Position numbers and translations under genes: made by a program
Assembly: GCA_001897375.1 (NCBI GenBank)
Contig: MKSU01000014.1
Location: 1 to 64,000 of the forward strand
Origin: Sphingomonas sp. 67-36
GTDB taxonomy: Bacteria; Pseudomonadota; Alphaproteobacteria; Sphingomonadales; Sphingomonadaceae
Reading direction: 5' to 3'
DNA: 64,000 bases
Shown here: positions 25,891 through 33,874 of the stretch, piece by piece
How the letters are laid out: the number at the start of each line of letters is the position of its first letter
Numbering within the stretch: the first letter of the stretch is position 1
Notes under the pieces: generated by a model
What the model was told of the DNA's origin: nothing
Database searches by the model: none
Seen by the model: only the letters and a program-made list of their open reading frames with translations

Positions 25891-26999
25891 CGCAATACCC
25901 TTGTCACGGTGATGCGCCGCTTGTCGAGGGCGGCGGCGATCAGGTCGCGCAGGCCATAGGGCACGAACGCCAGCCCGACGAGCATCAGCGGGGCGGGCAG
26001 CATCACCCAATAGAAGGTGTCCGCCCGGCAGAAGATGCCGATCAGCGAGGCATAGCCGGTGAGCGTGACGAGCACGCGCAATCCGGTCGGATCGCGCCAG
26101 GCGGCCCAGCCGAACAGGCTCAGCGTCACCAGCAGCGCGGCGATCGCGGTGGGCACGACGACGAGCGCGGTGGTCGACGCGAGCGACTTCACGAAGAAGC
26201 CGAAGCCCAGCATCCCCAGCCAGCCGGGCGAGGGCGTATCGAGCGGTCGGACCACCATCGCCACCGCATGAGCATGGAAGGCGACGACCACCGCCAGCAA
26301 TGTCGCGGCGATGAACCAGCCCAATGCCTCGCGCCGCTCGCCGTCCGCCAGCGCGAGCAGGAACATCAGCCCGAGATAGAGCGCCGCCGTCTCGCGGATC
26401 AGCGTGGCGGCCAGCCCGATCGAAACCGATTCGATCCAGCGGCCCGGCCGCCGCGCCGCGAGGCTGAGCGCGATGAGCAGGCCAGCCCATATTTCATGGA
26501 AGACCATCAGCAGCGGCTGCACGCACGCCACCAGTCCGCCCGCGAGCAGCAACAACGCCATCGCGGTGGGTAGCGGCCGGGCGAAGACCGCGCGCAATCG
26601 CACCATCCACGCCAGCACCACCGCCGCGACCAGCGCGTAGAGCAGGAGCGGAGCGAGCCATTGCGGCAGCCACGCCTGTATCACCGCCAACGCCGGCAGG
26701 CGGAAAGTGACGAACGGGCGCAGCGGATAGTGGCCGCGCCGCAGCTCGGTCGCGGTCGCGGTATAATAATTGTCGCCGTAACGGATGTCGGAAACGATAT
26801 TCTCGTACAGCATCCGATCGGTGGTGTGGCTGGATTCGCCGGCGGCGTCCGACGCCAGCTTCGGCGCCGGCGCGCCGATCGCGCTATAGCAGGCGAGCAG
26901 CAGCAGGAGCGCCGCGAGCGCCAGCACGATCCGCGCGGTGCGACTCGACAGCCCGGCGAACCGGGTCGGCGTCGCCAGCCAGATCCCCCCCGCCACCAT
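25887..26999 (-). CDS. Polytopic membrane protein, function unknown
   Basis: A 370-residue inner-membrane protein with about eight to nine hydrophobic helices; the first is at about residues 23-42 (ARIVLALAALLLLLACYSAI). Between helices 1 and 2 lies a polar segment of about 60 residues with an aromatic motif (DIRYGDNYYTATATELRRG, then YPLRPFVTFRLPAL). A short acidic/aromatic extracytoplasmic loop after helix 1 is also seen in GT-C glycosyltransferases, but I see no diagnostic DxD or named family. It is coupled to coaBC by an ATGA overlap and starts 5 bases after ubiB. Confidence 0.6.
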   Translation of the reverse strand: MVAGGIWLATPTRFAGLSSRTARIVLALAALLLLLACYSAIGAPAPKLASDAAGESSHTTDRMLYENIVSDIRYGDNYYTATATELRRGHYPLRPFVTFRLPALAVIQAWLPQWLAPLLLYALVAAVVLAWMVRLRAVFARPLPTAMALLLLAGGLVACVQPLLMVFHEIWAGLLIALSLAARRPGRWIESVSIGLAATLIRETAALYLGLMFLLALADGERREALGWFIAATLLAVVVAFHAHAVAMVVRPLDTPSPGWLGMLGFGFFVKSLASTTALVVVPTAIAALLVTLSLFGWAAWRDPTGLRVLVTLTGYASLIGIFCRADTFYWVMLPAPLMLVGLAFVPYGLRDLIAAALDKRRITVTRVLR

Positions 27000-27003
27000 G
27001 ATG

Positions 27004-28542
27004 CTAGAGCCAGATCGCCGCCAGCGCCGCCCCGGCGCCGGCCAGCGCGGCGATCAGCGCCACCGCCGCATAGCGCCAGCCCCCGCCGATCCGCACCACC
27101 TCGATCTCACGCAGCGGCGGAGTGGGTGGCGCGCCGCCGGGAGCCGGGAAACGCTCCTCGATGCGGCGCACGAGGTCCGGCAGGCGGGCGAGCGTGCGGA
27201 AATCGGCGACCAGCCGGTCGGCGATCGCCGCTTCCGGGCCAAGCTCGGTCCTGATCCATTCCTCCACCACCGGGCCGGCGGTGTCCCACATGTTGATGTC
27301 GGGATCGAGGCTGGTCGCCACGCCTTCCACCATCACCATCGTCTTTTGCAGCAGCAGGAGGTGCGGCTGGGTCGCCATGTCGAAGTCGCGGGTGATGGAG
27401 AACAGGCCGTCGAGCATCATGCCGATCGACATTTCCTTCACCGGCAGCCCGCGCATCGGCTCCCCCACCGCGCGCAGGGCGGTGGCGAACTCGGCGACAT
27501 TGTGGTGCGGCGGGACGTAGCCGGCCTCGAAATGGATCTCGGCGACGCGGCGGTAATTGCCGGTGATCAGGCCGTAGAGGATCTCCGCCAGCCACACCCG
27601 CGCGCGCCGGTCGATCCGGCCCATGATGCCGAAGTCGATCGCCACGATGCGATTGCCGGGGACGGCGAAGAGGTTCCCCTGGTGCATGTCGGCGTGGAAG
27701 AAGCCCTCCGCGATCGCCTGCCGCAGGAAGGCGTGGACGAGCGTGCGGGCCAGCGCCGGCAGGTCATAGCCTTGCGCGACCAGCGCGGCGCGGTCGGAGA
27801 GCTTGATGCCGTCGATCCACTCGATCGTCAGCACCTTGCCGGTGGTGCGCTGCCAGTCGACCTTCGGGACGATATAACCCGGCTCGGCCGTCATCCCCTC
27901 GGCCAGCTCGGAGGCGGAGGCGGCCTCGCGCCGCAGGTCAAGCTCGCGCGCCGTCCAGCGCTTGAACGTCTCGATGACGAGGCGCGGCTGGAGCCGGGCG
28001 ATCTCGCCGCCCATCGGCTCGGCCTGCGCGGCGGCCCATTCATAGGTCTCGATCGCGCGCGCGAATTCCTCCTCCACGCCGGGACGCAGCACCTTGACCG
28101 CCACCTCGCGTCCGTCGGTCGTCACCGCGCGATGCACCTGCGCGATCGAGGCGGCGCCGACTGGCACCTCGTCGATATGCGCGAACAGATGATCGAGCGG
28201 GCGGCCGAAGCTTGCCTGAAGCTGCGGGCGAATCTCCGCGAACGGCACCGGCGGCAGCGCGTCCTGCAGCCGCAGCAGGTCCGCCGCCGCCGCCTCGCCG
28301 ACCAGATCGGGGCGGGTGGCGAGCGTCTGGCCGAGCTTGATCGCCGCCGGGCCAATCGCCTGGAACGCATCGGCATAGCGCGGCACGTTCGGCGTGCGCG
28401 CGCCGAACCGGGCGATGCGCAGCAGGCGGCGCAGACGCGGCGGCGTGTTCGGATCGCGCTCGATCCCGCGCAGCGCCCCGTGCCGCGCGAGGATGCGGCC
28501 CCATTTCAGGAGCCGCCAGCTATGGACGATCGGGGAGGTCAA
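27004..28542 (-). CDS. ubiB: Ubiquinone biosynthesis protein UbiB (AarF/ABC1/COQ8 family)
   Basis: A 512-residue atypical kinase-like ATPase needed for ubiquinone synthesis. The family KxGQ motif is AAIKLGQTLATRPDLVG; the A-rich loop and Lys are in VPVGAASIAQVHRA and EVAVKVLRPGVEE; the catalytic segment is FHADMHQGNLFAVPGNRIVAIDFG (written in two parts here: FHADMHQGNLF and IVAIDFGIMGRID). Two C-terminal hydrophobic helices (AAVALIAALAGAGAALAAI) anchor it in the membrane. The TTG start overlaps the ubiE stop as TTGA, and the start fits family members (M-T-x-P-x-x-x-x-W-R-L-L). Confidence 0.94.
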   Translation of the reverse strand: MTSPIVHSWRLLKWGRILARHGALRGIERDPNTPPRLRRLLRIARFGARTPNVPRYADAFQAIGPAAIKLGQTLATRPDLVGEAAAADLLRLQDALPPVPFAEIRPQLQASFGRPLDHLFAHIDEVPVGAASIAQVHRAVTTDGREVAVKVLRPGVEEEFARAIETYEWAAAQAEPMGGEIARLQPRLVIETFKRWTARELDLRREAASASELAEGMTAEPGYIVPKVDWQRTTGKVLTIEWIDGIKLSDRAALVAQGYDLPALARTLVHAFLRQAIAEGFFHADMHQGNLFAVPGNRIVAIDFGIMGRIDRRARVWLAEILYGLITGNYRRVAEIHFEAGYVPPHHNVAEFATALRAVGEPMRGLPVKEMSIGMMLDGLFSITRDFDMATQPHLLLLQKTMVMVEGVATSLDPDINMWDTAGPVVEEWIRTELGPEAAIADRLVADFRTLARLPDLVRRIEERFPAPGGAPPTPPLREIEVVRIGGGWRYAAVALIAALAGAGAALAAIWL

Positions 28543-29270
28543 ATCTTCCAGCCGCTATGGATCGCCACCAGCCCGCCAAGCAGCGGCTCGACCTTCGTCT
28601 GGATGAAACCGGCCTCGCGAATCATCCGCTCGAACGTCGGCATGTCCGGGAAGCGGCGGATCGATTCGACGAGATAGCGATAGCTGTCGCGATCGTCCGC
28701 CAGAAGCTGGCCGATGCGCGGCACCAGATGATGCGAATAATTGTCGTAGATTTCCCTGAATCCCGGCCATTGCGTGGTCGAGAACTCAAGGCAGAAGAAG
28801 CGCCCGCCGCGCCGCAGCACGCGATGCGCCTCGCTGAGCGCCGCCGGGATATCGGTGACGTTGCGGATGCCGAAAGCGATCGTATAGGCGTCGAAGAAGC
28901 GATCGGGGAAGGTCAGCGTCTCGGCGTTGGCCTCGGTCCAGACGAGGCCGTCGATGCCGCGTTCCTGCGCGCGCTTCATGCCCACTTCGAGCATCGCCGG
29001 ATTGATGTCCGCCACCGTCACGCTCGCGCCGTCGCGCTGGAGGCGGAAGGCGATGTCGCCGGTGCCGCCGGCCATGTCGAGGATCTGCTCGCCCGCGCGC
29101 GGCTTCACGCGACGGACGAAGCGGTCCTTCCATAGCCGGTGCATGCCCGCGGACATGGCGTCGTTCATCAGATCGTAGCGGCTGGCGACGCTGGCAAAGA
29201 CCCCGCCGACGCGGGCGGTCTTTTCCTCTGGCGTCACTTCCTCATAGCCGAAGGAGACGGTTTCGCTCAT
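28539..29270 (-). CDS. ubiE: Bifunctional demethylmenaquinone/ubiquinone C-methyltransferase
   Basis: A 243-residue SAM methyltransferase for the C-methylation step of ubiquinone synthesis. Signatures: VGGVFASVASRYDLMNDAMS, SAM site ILDMAGGTGDIAFRL, ANAETLTFPDRFFDAYTIAF, FGIRNVTDIPAALSEAHRVL, GGRFFCLEFSTTQ and the C-terminal LLGGLVAIHSGWKI. It is coupled to ubiB by TTGA. It is divergent from mutM across 50 bases. Confidence 0.96.
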   Translation of the reverse strand: MSETVSFGYEEVTPEEKTARVGGVFASVASRYDLMNDAMSAGMHRLWKDRFVRRVKPRAGEQILDMAGGTGDIAFRLQRDGASVTVADINPAMLEVGMKRAQERGIDGLVWTEANAETLTFPDRFFDAYTIAFGIRNVTDIPAALSEAHRVLRRGGRFFCLEFSTTQWPGFREIYDNYSHHLVPRIGQLLADDRDSYRYLVESIRRFPDMPTFERMIREAGFIQTKVEPLLGGLVAIHSGWKI

Positions 29271-29320
29271 GGCGTGCAGCCCTAGCGGGGGCGGTGCCTT
29301 CGGGCTAGTGGGAGCGACAA

Positions 29321-30136
29321 ATGCCCGAGCTTCCCGAAGTAGAAACCACCGTCCGCGGCCTCGCCCCGGTGCTGGAGGGCGCGTCGATCGCCGCGATCGA
29401 GACGCGACGCGCAGACCTGCGCCGCCCGTTCCCCGACGACCTGCGCCAGCGGATGACGGGCGCGCGCGTCGTCTCGCTCGGGCGGCGGGCGAAATACGGG
29501 CTGGTCGCCACCGATCGCGGCGACACGATGATCTTCCACCTCGGCATGTCGGGGCGCTGGCGGATCGATCCGGGCGAATTGCTGCAGCACGACCATCTGT
29601 TGATCGAGACGGGAGCGGGGCGGCGCGTCGCGCTCAACGATCCGCGCCGATTCGGCTCGATCGACCTGTGGCGCAGCGACGCGCTGGCGGACTTCCCGGC
29701 CTTCGCCGCGCTGGGGCCGGAGCCGCTGGGGCCGGACCTGACCGCCGCCTATCTCTACCGGATGCTCGCCGGGCGGCGTGCGTCGATCAAGCTGATGCTG
29801 CTCGACCAACGGATCGTCGCGGGGCTGGGCAACATCTATGTCTGCGAGGCGCTGCATCTCGCGCATATCTCGCCGAAACGCGCAGCGGGCGATGTGTCGC
29901 GCGCGAAGCTGGCGCGGCTCGTTGAGACGATTCGCGCGGTGCTGCTCTCCGCGATCGAGGCGGGCGGATCGTCGCTGCGCGACTATGCCCGGCCCGACGG
30001 CGAGCTCGGCTATTTCTCGAAGCAGTTCCTCGTTTACGGCCGCGAGGGGCTGCCGTGCGCATGCGGCGGCGTGGTGGAGCGTTATGCCGAGGGCGGGCGA
30101 TCGACCTTCTGGTGTCCGGCCTGTCAGCGTGGTTGA
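29321..30136 (+). CDS. mutM: Formamidopyrimidine-DNA glycosylase (MutM/Fpg)
   Basis: A 271-residue bifunctional glycosylase/AP lyase that removes 8-oxoguanine. The catalytic N-terminal Pro-Glu is in MPELPEVETTVRGLAPVL; Lys in GRRAKYGLV; H2TH region with LMLLDQRIVAGLGNIYVCEA. The C-terminal zinc finger reads PCACGGVVERYAEGGRSTFW then CPACQ, so the first Cys pair is CxC, one residue shorter than the usual CxxC. Stop TGA (30134-30136) lies inside the -35 of a promoter for rpsT. Confidence 0.95.
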   Translation: MPELPEVETTVRGLAPVLEGASIAAIETRRADLRRPFPDDLRQRMTGARVVSLGRRAKYGLVATDRGDTMIFHLGMSGRWRIDPGELLQHDHLLIETGAGRRVALNDPRRFGSIDLWRSDALADFPAFAALGPEPLGPDLTAAYLYRMLAGRRASIKLMLLDQRIVAGLGNIYVCEALHLAHISPKRAAGDVSRAKLARLVETIRAVLLSAIEAGGSSLRDYARPDGELGYFSKQFLVYGREGLPCACGGVVERYAEGGRSTFWCPACQRG

Positions 30137-30161
30137 CCGGGCGGGGATGGCGCGCTAAGGG
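30133..30161 (+). promoter_or_regulatory. Putative rpsT promoter overlapping the mutM stop
   Basis: TTGACC (30133-30138), 17-bp spacer, TAAGGG (30156-30161); predicted start near 30168, followed at once by the hairpin at 30173. Confidence 0.45.
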
Positions 30162-30172
30162 CCGCGCTTCCA

Positions 30173-30202
30173 GGGCGAAGGGGATACCCGGCGCCCTTTT
30201 TT
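30173..30202 (+). terminator. Terminator-like hairpin in the rpsT leader
   Basis: GGGCG / CGCCC outer stem with an inner GGG/CCC stem, followed directly by TTTTTT (30197-30202). It ends 25 bases before the rpsT ATG and lies downstream of the putative rpsT promoter, so it is either the mutM terminator or an rpsT attenuator. Confidence 0.55.
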
Positions 30203-30227
30203 CATCGACCAGATTTCGAGGACGTCA

Positions 30228-30491
30228 ATGGCGAACACGCCGCAAGCGAAGAAGCGCATCCGCCGCAACCAGCGCCGGGCCGAAGTCAACGGTGCCCGCG
30301 TGGGCCGTATCCGCACCTTCGTGAAGCGGGTGGAAGCCGCGCTCGCCGCCGGCGACAAGACCGCCGCCGCCGCCGCCCTCGCCGAGGCGCAGCCGGAGCT
30401 GGCGCGCGGCGTCGCGCGCGGCGTGCTGCATCGCAACACCGCCAGCCGCAAGTTTTCGCGCCTGACCAAGCGGATTGCCGGGCTGGCCTGA
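30228..30491 (+). CDS. rpsT: 30S ribosomal protein S20
   Basis: An 87-residue ribosomal protein bS20 that binds 16S r[23 protein letters not shown], then [18 protein letters not shown], and the C-terminal [20 protein letters not shown] is the family core. GAGGAC lies 5 bases before the ATG. rpsT next to dnaA and mutM is a common alphaproteobacterial arrangement. Confidence 0.97.
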   Translation: MANTPQAKKRIRRNQRRAEVNGARVGRIRTFVKRVEAALAAGDKTAAAAALAEAQPELARGVARGVLHRNTASRKFSRLTKRIAGLA

Positions 30492-30517
30492 CGGCCGATC
30501 ACGGTTATTTCGACGTT

Positions 30518-30547
30518 AAGCCCGCCGGCCATCCCGGCGGGCTTTTT
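30518..30547 (+). terminator. rpsT intrinsic terminator
   Basis: AAGCCCGCCGG / CCGGCGGGCTT, perfect 11-bp stem with loop CCATC and a TTTTT tail. Confidence 0.92.
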
Positions 30548-30913
30548 GTCGTTGCCGGTGCTGTAATCAAAGAGTCATGGATTTCCCGCGATTCGCGGCG
30601 TCCCGAGTGACGCTCGTTCCAGAATAACTCATATATTTCAGTGAATTGTGAGATTTTCGACGCATTTGCGCGAGTCAACTGTGTTTATTTCGGGATTGTG
30701 TCAGGTCGCGCTCTTGATCGACTCACCGGCTTGTTCCTAAACCTTGCTCCGTCGCGATGGCCGAGGCCGCGCGCTCAATGATACATTCTATTCCGACCGT
30801 GGTGGGGACCACATCGGGGGACTTTTTTTGTCGGTCAGGAAAAGGGCGCGACGCCTGTGTCGCAGCCGAGGGGAGATGCGTGCGTGGTGGCAACCGGTCG
30901 AGGTTCGGAGCAG
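30548..30913 (+). promoter_or_regulatory. dnaA upstream region: AT-rich stretch, four GANTC sites, promoter
   Basis: 366 bases without a gene. 30620-30700 is conspicuously AT-rich for this genome. GANTC sites (CcrM methylation target) occur at 30572-30576, 30590-30594, 30672-30676 and 30720-30724. A promoter TTGATC (30714-30719) - 17 bp - CTAAAC (30737-30742) carries the last GANTC in its spacer. I found no TTATNCACA DnaA box, so it is not shown to be oriC. Confidence 0.45.
30793..30829 (+). terminator. Terminator-like hairpin in the dnaA leader
   Basis: Inner stem GTGGT / ACCAC with a GGGG loop (30799-30812), outer pairing CCGA / TCGG, then GGGAC and seven T (30823-30829). It lies 84 bases before the dnaA ATG and about 45 bases after the predicted transcription start. 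Confidence 0.45.
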
Positions 30914-32263
30914 ATGAACGAAGCGGCGCGTGCCTGGGCACGCGTGCGCTCGAATCTGCGCGAATCGGCCGGGGCGCGACTGTTCGAGCAGTGGCTGAAG
31001 CCGATCGAGCTGGTCGAGACCGGCGACGCGGAGTCGATTCGCCTGACCTTGCCGTCGGCGTTCATGACCAACTGGGTCCGCAATCATTACGCCGACCGGC
31101 TGCTGCATGAATTCCGCGCGCTGCTGCCGGAAGTGCGCACCGTCGCGATCGAGACCGCGCCCGCGCTGGCCGCGCCCGAGGTGATCGCGCCGGTGGCCGC
31201 GCCCGCCGCTCCCACCACGCCCGCGCGCGCGTCGGGCGAGCGGCCGGTGCTCGATCCGCGCTTCACCTTCGACAGCTTCGTCGTCGACGCCTCGAACAAG
31301 GTGGCGTTCAACGCCGCGCGCGCGCTCGCCGCGCCGGGGCCGGTGCGCTTTAGCCCGCTGTTCCTCCATTCGGGCACCGGGCAGGGCAAGACCCACCTGA
31401 TGCACGCGATCGCGCATGAATTCCTCGCCGCCCAGCCGGACGCGCGGGTGATGTTCATGTCGGCCGAGCGCTTCATGTTCGATTTCGTCGCCGCGCTGCG
31501 CGCCCGCGACACTTTCGCGTTCAAGGCGCGGCTGCGCGGCTGCGACCTGCTGCTGATCGACGACCTGCAATTCATCGCGGGCAAGGATTCGACGCAGGAG
31601 GAATTCTTCCACACCGTCAATGAGATCATGGCGGCGGGCAAGCGGCTGGTGATCTCCGCCGATCGCTGCCCGCAGGCGCTCGACGGGATCGAATCACGCA
31701 TCGTCGGGCGGATGGCGATCGGGCTGGTGGCGGACATCAAGGCGCCGTCGCTTGAGTTGCGCCGCGCGATCCTCGATCGCAAGCTGGCCGACCTGCCCGA
31801 CGCGCGCGTGCCGCGCGAGGTGCTCGACATGCTCGCGGGGCGCATCCGCACCAACATCCGCGAACTGGAAGGCGCGCTCAACCGCGTCGTCGCTTACGCA
31901 CAGCTCACCGGTGATGCGATCGACCTCGATTTCGCGATCAGCGTGCTGGGCGACGTGCTGCGCGGCGGCCAGCGGCGGGTGACGATCGACGAGATCCAGA
32001 AGGCGGTCTCGGCGCATTTCGAGCTGAAGCCGATCGACCTCGTTTCCGCGCGCCGCGCGCGCGCGGTGGCGCGGCCACGCCAGATCGCCATGTACCTCGC
32101 CAAGCGTCTCACCACCCGCTCGCTGCCGGAGATCGGCCGCAAGTTCGGCGGACGCGACCACTCGACGGTGATCCATGCGGTGCGGCGGATCGAGGAATTG
32201 CGCGACAGCGACAATGATATCGACGGCGCCGTCCGCGCCCTGATGCACCAGCTCGAAAGCTGA
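30914..32263 (+). CDS. dnaA: Chromosomal replication initiator protein DnaA
   Basis: A 449-residue AAA+ initiator that opens oriC. Domain I is about residues 1-85 (AWARVRSNLRESAGARLFEQ); domain II is a short Ala/Pro linker. Domain III begins FTFDSFVVDASNKVAFNAAR, with Walker A GTGQGKTHLMHAI, Walker B LLIDDLQFIAGK and box VII-type NIRELEGALNRVVAY. Domain IV ends with the DnaA-box signature GRDHSTVIHAVRRIEEL. ATG 30914 has CGGAG directly upstream; a GTG at 30857 is possible but adds a non-conserved stretch. Upstream promoter, GANTC sites and hairpin suggest cell-cycle and leader control. Confidence 0.96.
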   Translation: MNEAARAWARVRSNLRESAGARLFEQWLKPIELVETGDAESIRLTLPSAFMTNWVRNHYADRLLHEFRALLPEVRTVAIETAPALAAPEVIAPVAAPAAPTTPARASGERPVLDPRFTFDSFVVDASNKVAFNAARALAAPGPVRFSPLFLHSGTGQGKTHLMHAIAHEFLAAQPDARVMFMSAERFMFDFVAALRARDTFAFKARLRGCDLLLIDDLQFIAGKDSTQEEFFHTVNEIMAAGKRLVISADRCPQALDGIESRIVGRMAIGLVADIKAPSLELRRAILDRKLADLPDARVPREVLDMLAGRIRTNIRELEGALNRVVAYAQLTGDAIDLDFAISVLGDVLRGGQRRVTIDEIQKAVSAHFELKPIDLVSARRARAVARPRQIAMYLAKRLTTRSLPEIGRKFGGRDHSTVIHAVRRIEELRDSDNDIDGAVRALMHQLES

Positions 32264-32284
32264 CGCATCGGGCGAGGCGCGGGA

Positions 32285-32581
32285 TCAGGCCGCCTGTGAC
32301 AGCGCGGGGGCGGGGGTGTTGTTCTGCCCGGTCGCGGCTGCGGGGACTTCGGCGGCGCTCGCCGCGGCGGGCTTCGGCTCCGGGGCGACCAGCCGGCTGA
32401 TCACGACGATCGCCGCCAGCGCGAGATAGGCCGCCGCGACACCCTCGATGCTCCATACCAGCCCCACCGCCAGCGCGACGCGCAGGATGTTCGGGTGGAA
32501 ACCGAAATCGTCGCCGAGACGGCGGCAGACACCGAAAATCTCGGGCTTCTGGGCGGCGGCGTTGGCGTCGGTGGCGGTCAT
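32285..32581 (-). CDS. PspC-domain membrane protein
   Basis: A 98-residue protein. Residues 13-62 match the PspC domain: IFGVCRRLGDDFGFHPNILR, then one hydrophobic helix LAVGLVWSIEGVAAAYLALA. The Ala/Pro-rich tail (EPKPAAASAAEVPAA) is low complexity. PspC domains occur in envelope-stress proteins, but no pspA or pspF is present here. It converges with dnaA, 21 bases between stops. The next 275 bases (32582-32856) hold only the hairpin at 32768. Confidence 0.8.
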   Translation of the reverse strand: MTATDANAAAQKPEIFGVCRRLGDDFGFHPNILRVALAVGLVWSIEGVAAAYLALAAIVVISRLVAPEPKPAAASAAEVPAAATGQNNTPAPALSQAA

Positions 32582-32767
32582 CTGGTCGGCTCCGTTCGGG
32601 TGGCGGAGCGCGGCTCCGCGTTATGCCCGGCACTAAGCAGGGGTCGTGCCAGTTTTATAAGTTATTGAAATATATGTAATTATATTGCGCAGACATTTGG
32701 CCGACGCATGACGTCAGGCGCTGCGCGCCAATAGTTGGCGAATTTCGCGGTCCGCGCCTCCGTGGCC

Positions 32768-32786
32768 CCCCGGCACGAGGCCGGGG
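32768..32786. repeat. GC-rich hairpin downstream of trpS, possible dispersed repeat
   Basis: CCCCGGC / GCCGGGG with loop ACGAG, followed by ATGACGG. It resembles the CCGG-rich intergenic hairpins common in sphingomonad genomes (recollection, not searched) and could also help end trpS transcripts. No T-tract. Confidence 0.45.
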
Positions 32787-32856
32787 ATGACGGTGGAATG
32801 TGCGCGGGACGGGGCGACGGAGCGGGAGTGGCGGGTCGGCCGGGTCTATTCGCCCT

Positions 32857-33864
32857 TTACGCCACCAGCCCCATCGTCTCCTGCGCGGCGCGCAGCGTCG
32901 GGGCGGCCAGCGCGCGGGCCTTTTCCGCGCCGCGCGCGAGGATCGCGTCGATCGCCGCGCGGTCGTCCAGCAGGCGCTGCATCTCGTTGCGGATCGGGCC
33001 GAGCTTCGCCACCGCCAGATCGGCCAGCGCGGGCTTGAACTGGCCGAAGCCCTTGCCGGCGAATTCCGCCACCACGTCGGCAGGGGTGCGGTCGGCAAGC
33101 GCGGCGAAGATCGTGACGAGGTTGCGCGCCTCGGCCCGCCCCTCCAGCGCTTCCCACGAATCCGGCAGCGGCTCGGGGTCGGTCTTCGCCTTGCGGAATT
33201 TGTCGGCGATCACCTCGTCCGAATCGATCAGCTTGATCAGCGACATCTCCGACGGATTCGATTTGGACATCTTTGCCGAGGCGTCGCGCAGCGACATGAT
33301 GCGCGGCGCTTCCTTGCTTACCAGCGGCTCGGGCAGGGTGAACAGCTCGCGCTCGTAATCCATGTTGAACTTGGCGGCGATATCGCGCGCCAGCTCCAGA
33401 TGCTGCTTCTGGTCCTCGCCGACGGGGACGTGAGTGGCGTTGTAGAGCAGCACGTCCGCCGCCATCAGCACCGGATAATCGTACAGCCCGACCGACGCGC
33501 CCTCGCGGTTCTTGCCCGCCTTGTCCTTGAACTGCGTCATGCGGTTGAGCCAGCCGACCCGCGCGACGTTGTTGAGCAGCCACGCCAGCTCGCTGTGCGC
33601 CGGCACGCGCGTCTGGTTGAACAGGATCGAGCGCTCGGGATCGATCCCGGCCGCGACCAAAGTGGCGGTCATCTCGATCGTGTTGGCGTTGAGCGTGGCG
33701 GGCGCGATCCACTGCGTCAGGCCGTGGAGGTCGGCGATGAAATACATCGTCTCGCCGCCGGCCGCCTGCACCTCGTCCTGCATCGCCACCCACTGCTTCA
33801 CGGCCCCCAGATAATTGCCGAGATGGAGATTGCCGGTGGGCTGGATGCCGGAAACGACGCGCAT
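32857..33864 (-). CDS. trpS: Tryptophanyl-tRNA synthetase
   Basis: A 335-residue class I synthetase. HIGH-equivalent in GIQPTGNLHLGNYLGAVKQW; YFIADLHGLTQ; LLYNATHVPVGEDQKQHLEL; KMSKS in SLRDASAKMSKSNPSEM. The length is normal. It lies 10 bases after murJ on the same strand, so the two may be co-transcribed. Confidence 0.97.
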   Translation of the reverse strand: MRVVSGIQPTGNLHLGNYLGAVKQWVAMQDEVQAAGGETMYFIADLHGLTQWIAPATLNANTIEMTATLVAAGIDPERSILFNQTRVPAHSELAWLLNNVARVGWLNRMTQFKDKAGKNREGASVGLYDYPVLMAADVLLYNATHVPVGEDQKQHLELARDIAAKFNMDYERELFTLPEPLVSKEAPRIMSLRDASAKMSKSNPSEMSLIKLIDSDEVIADKFRKAKTDPEPLPDSWEALEGRAEARNLVTIFAALADRTPADVVAEFAGKGFGQFKPALADLAVAKLGPIRNEMQRLLDDRAAIDAILARGAEKARALAAPTLRAAQETMGLVA

Positions 33865-33874
33865 GATGTCCTTC

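Noticed and set aside
30548-30913. Replication origin (oriC) next to dnaA
   Set aside because: AT-rich and GANTC-rich, but no TTATNCACA-type DnaA box seen; listed only as a regulatory region.
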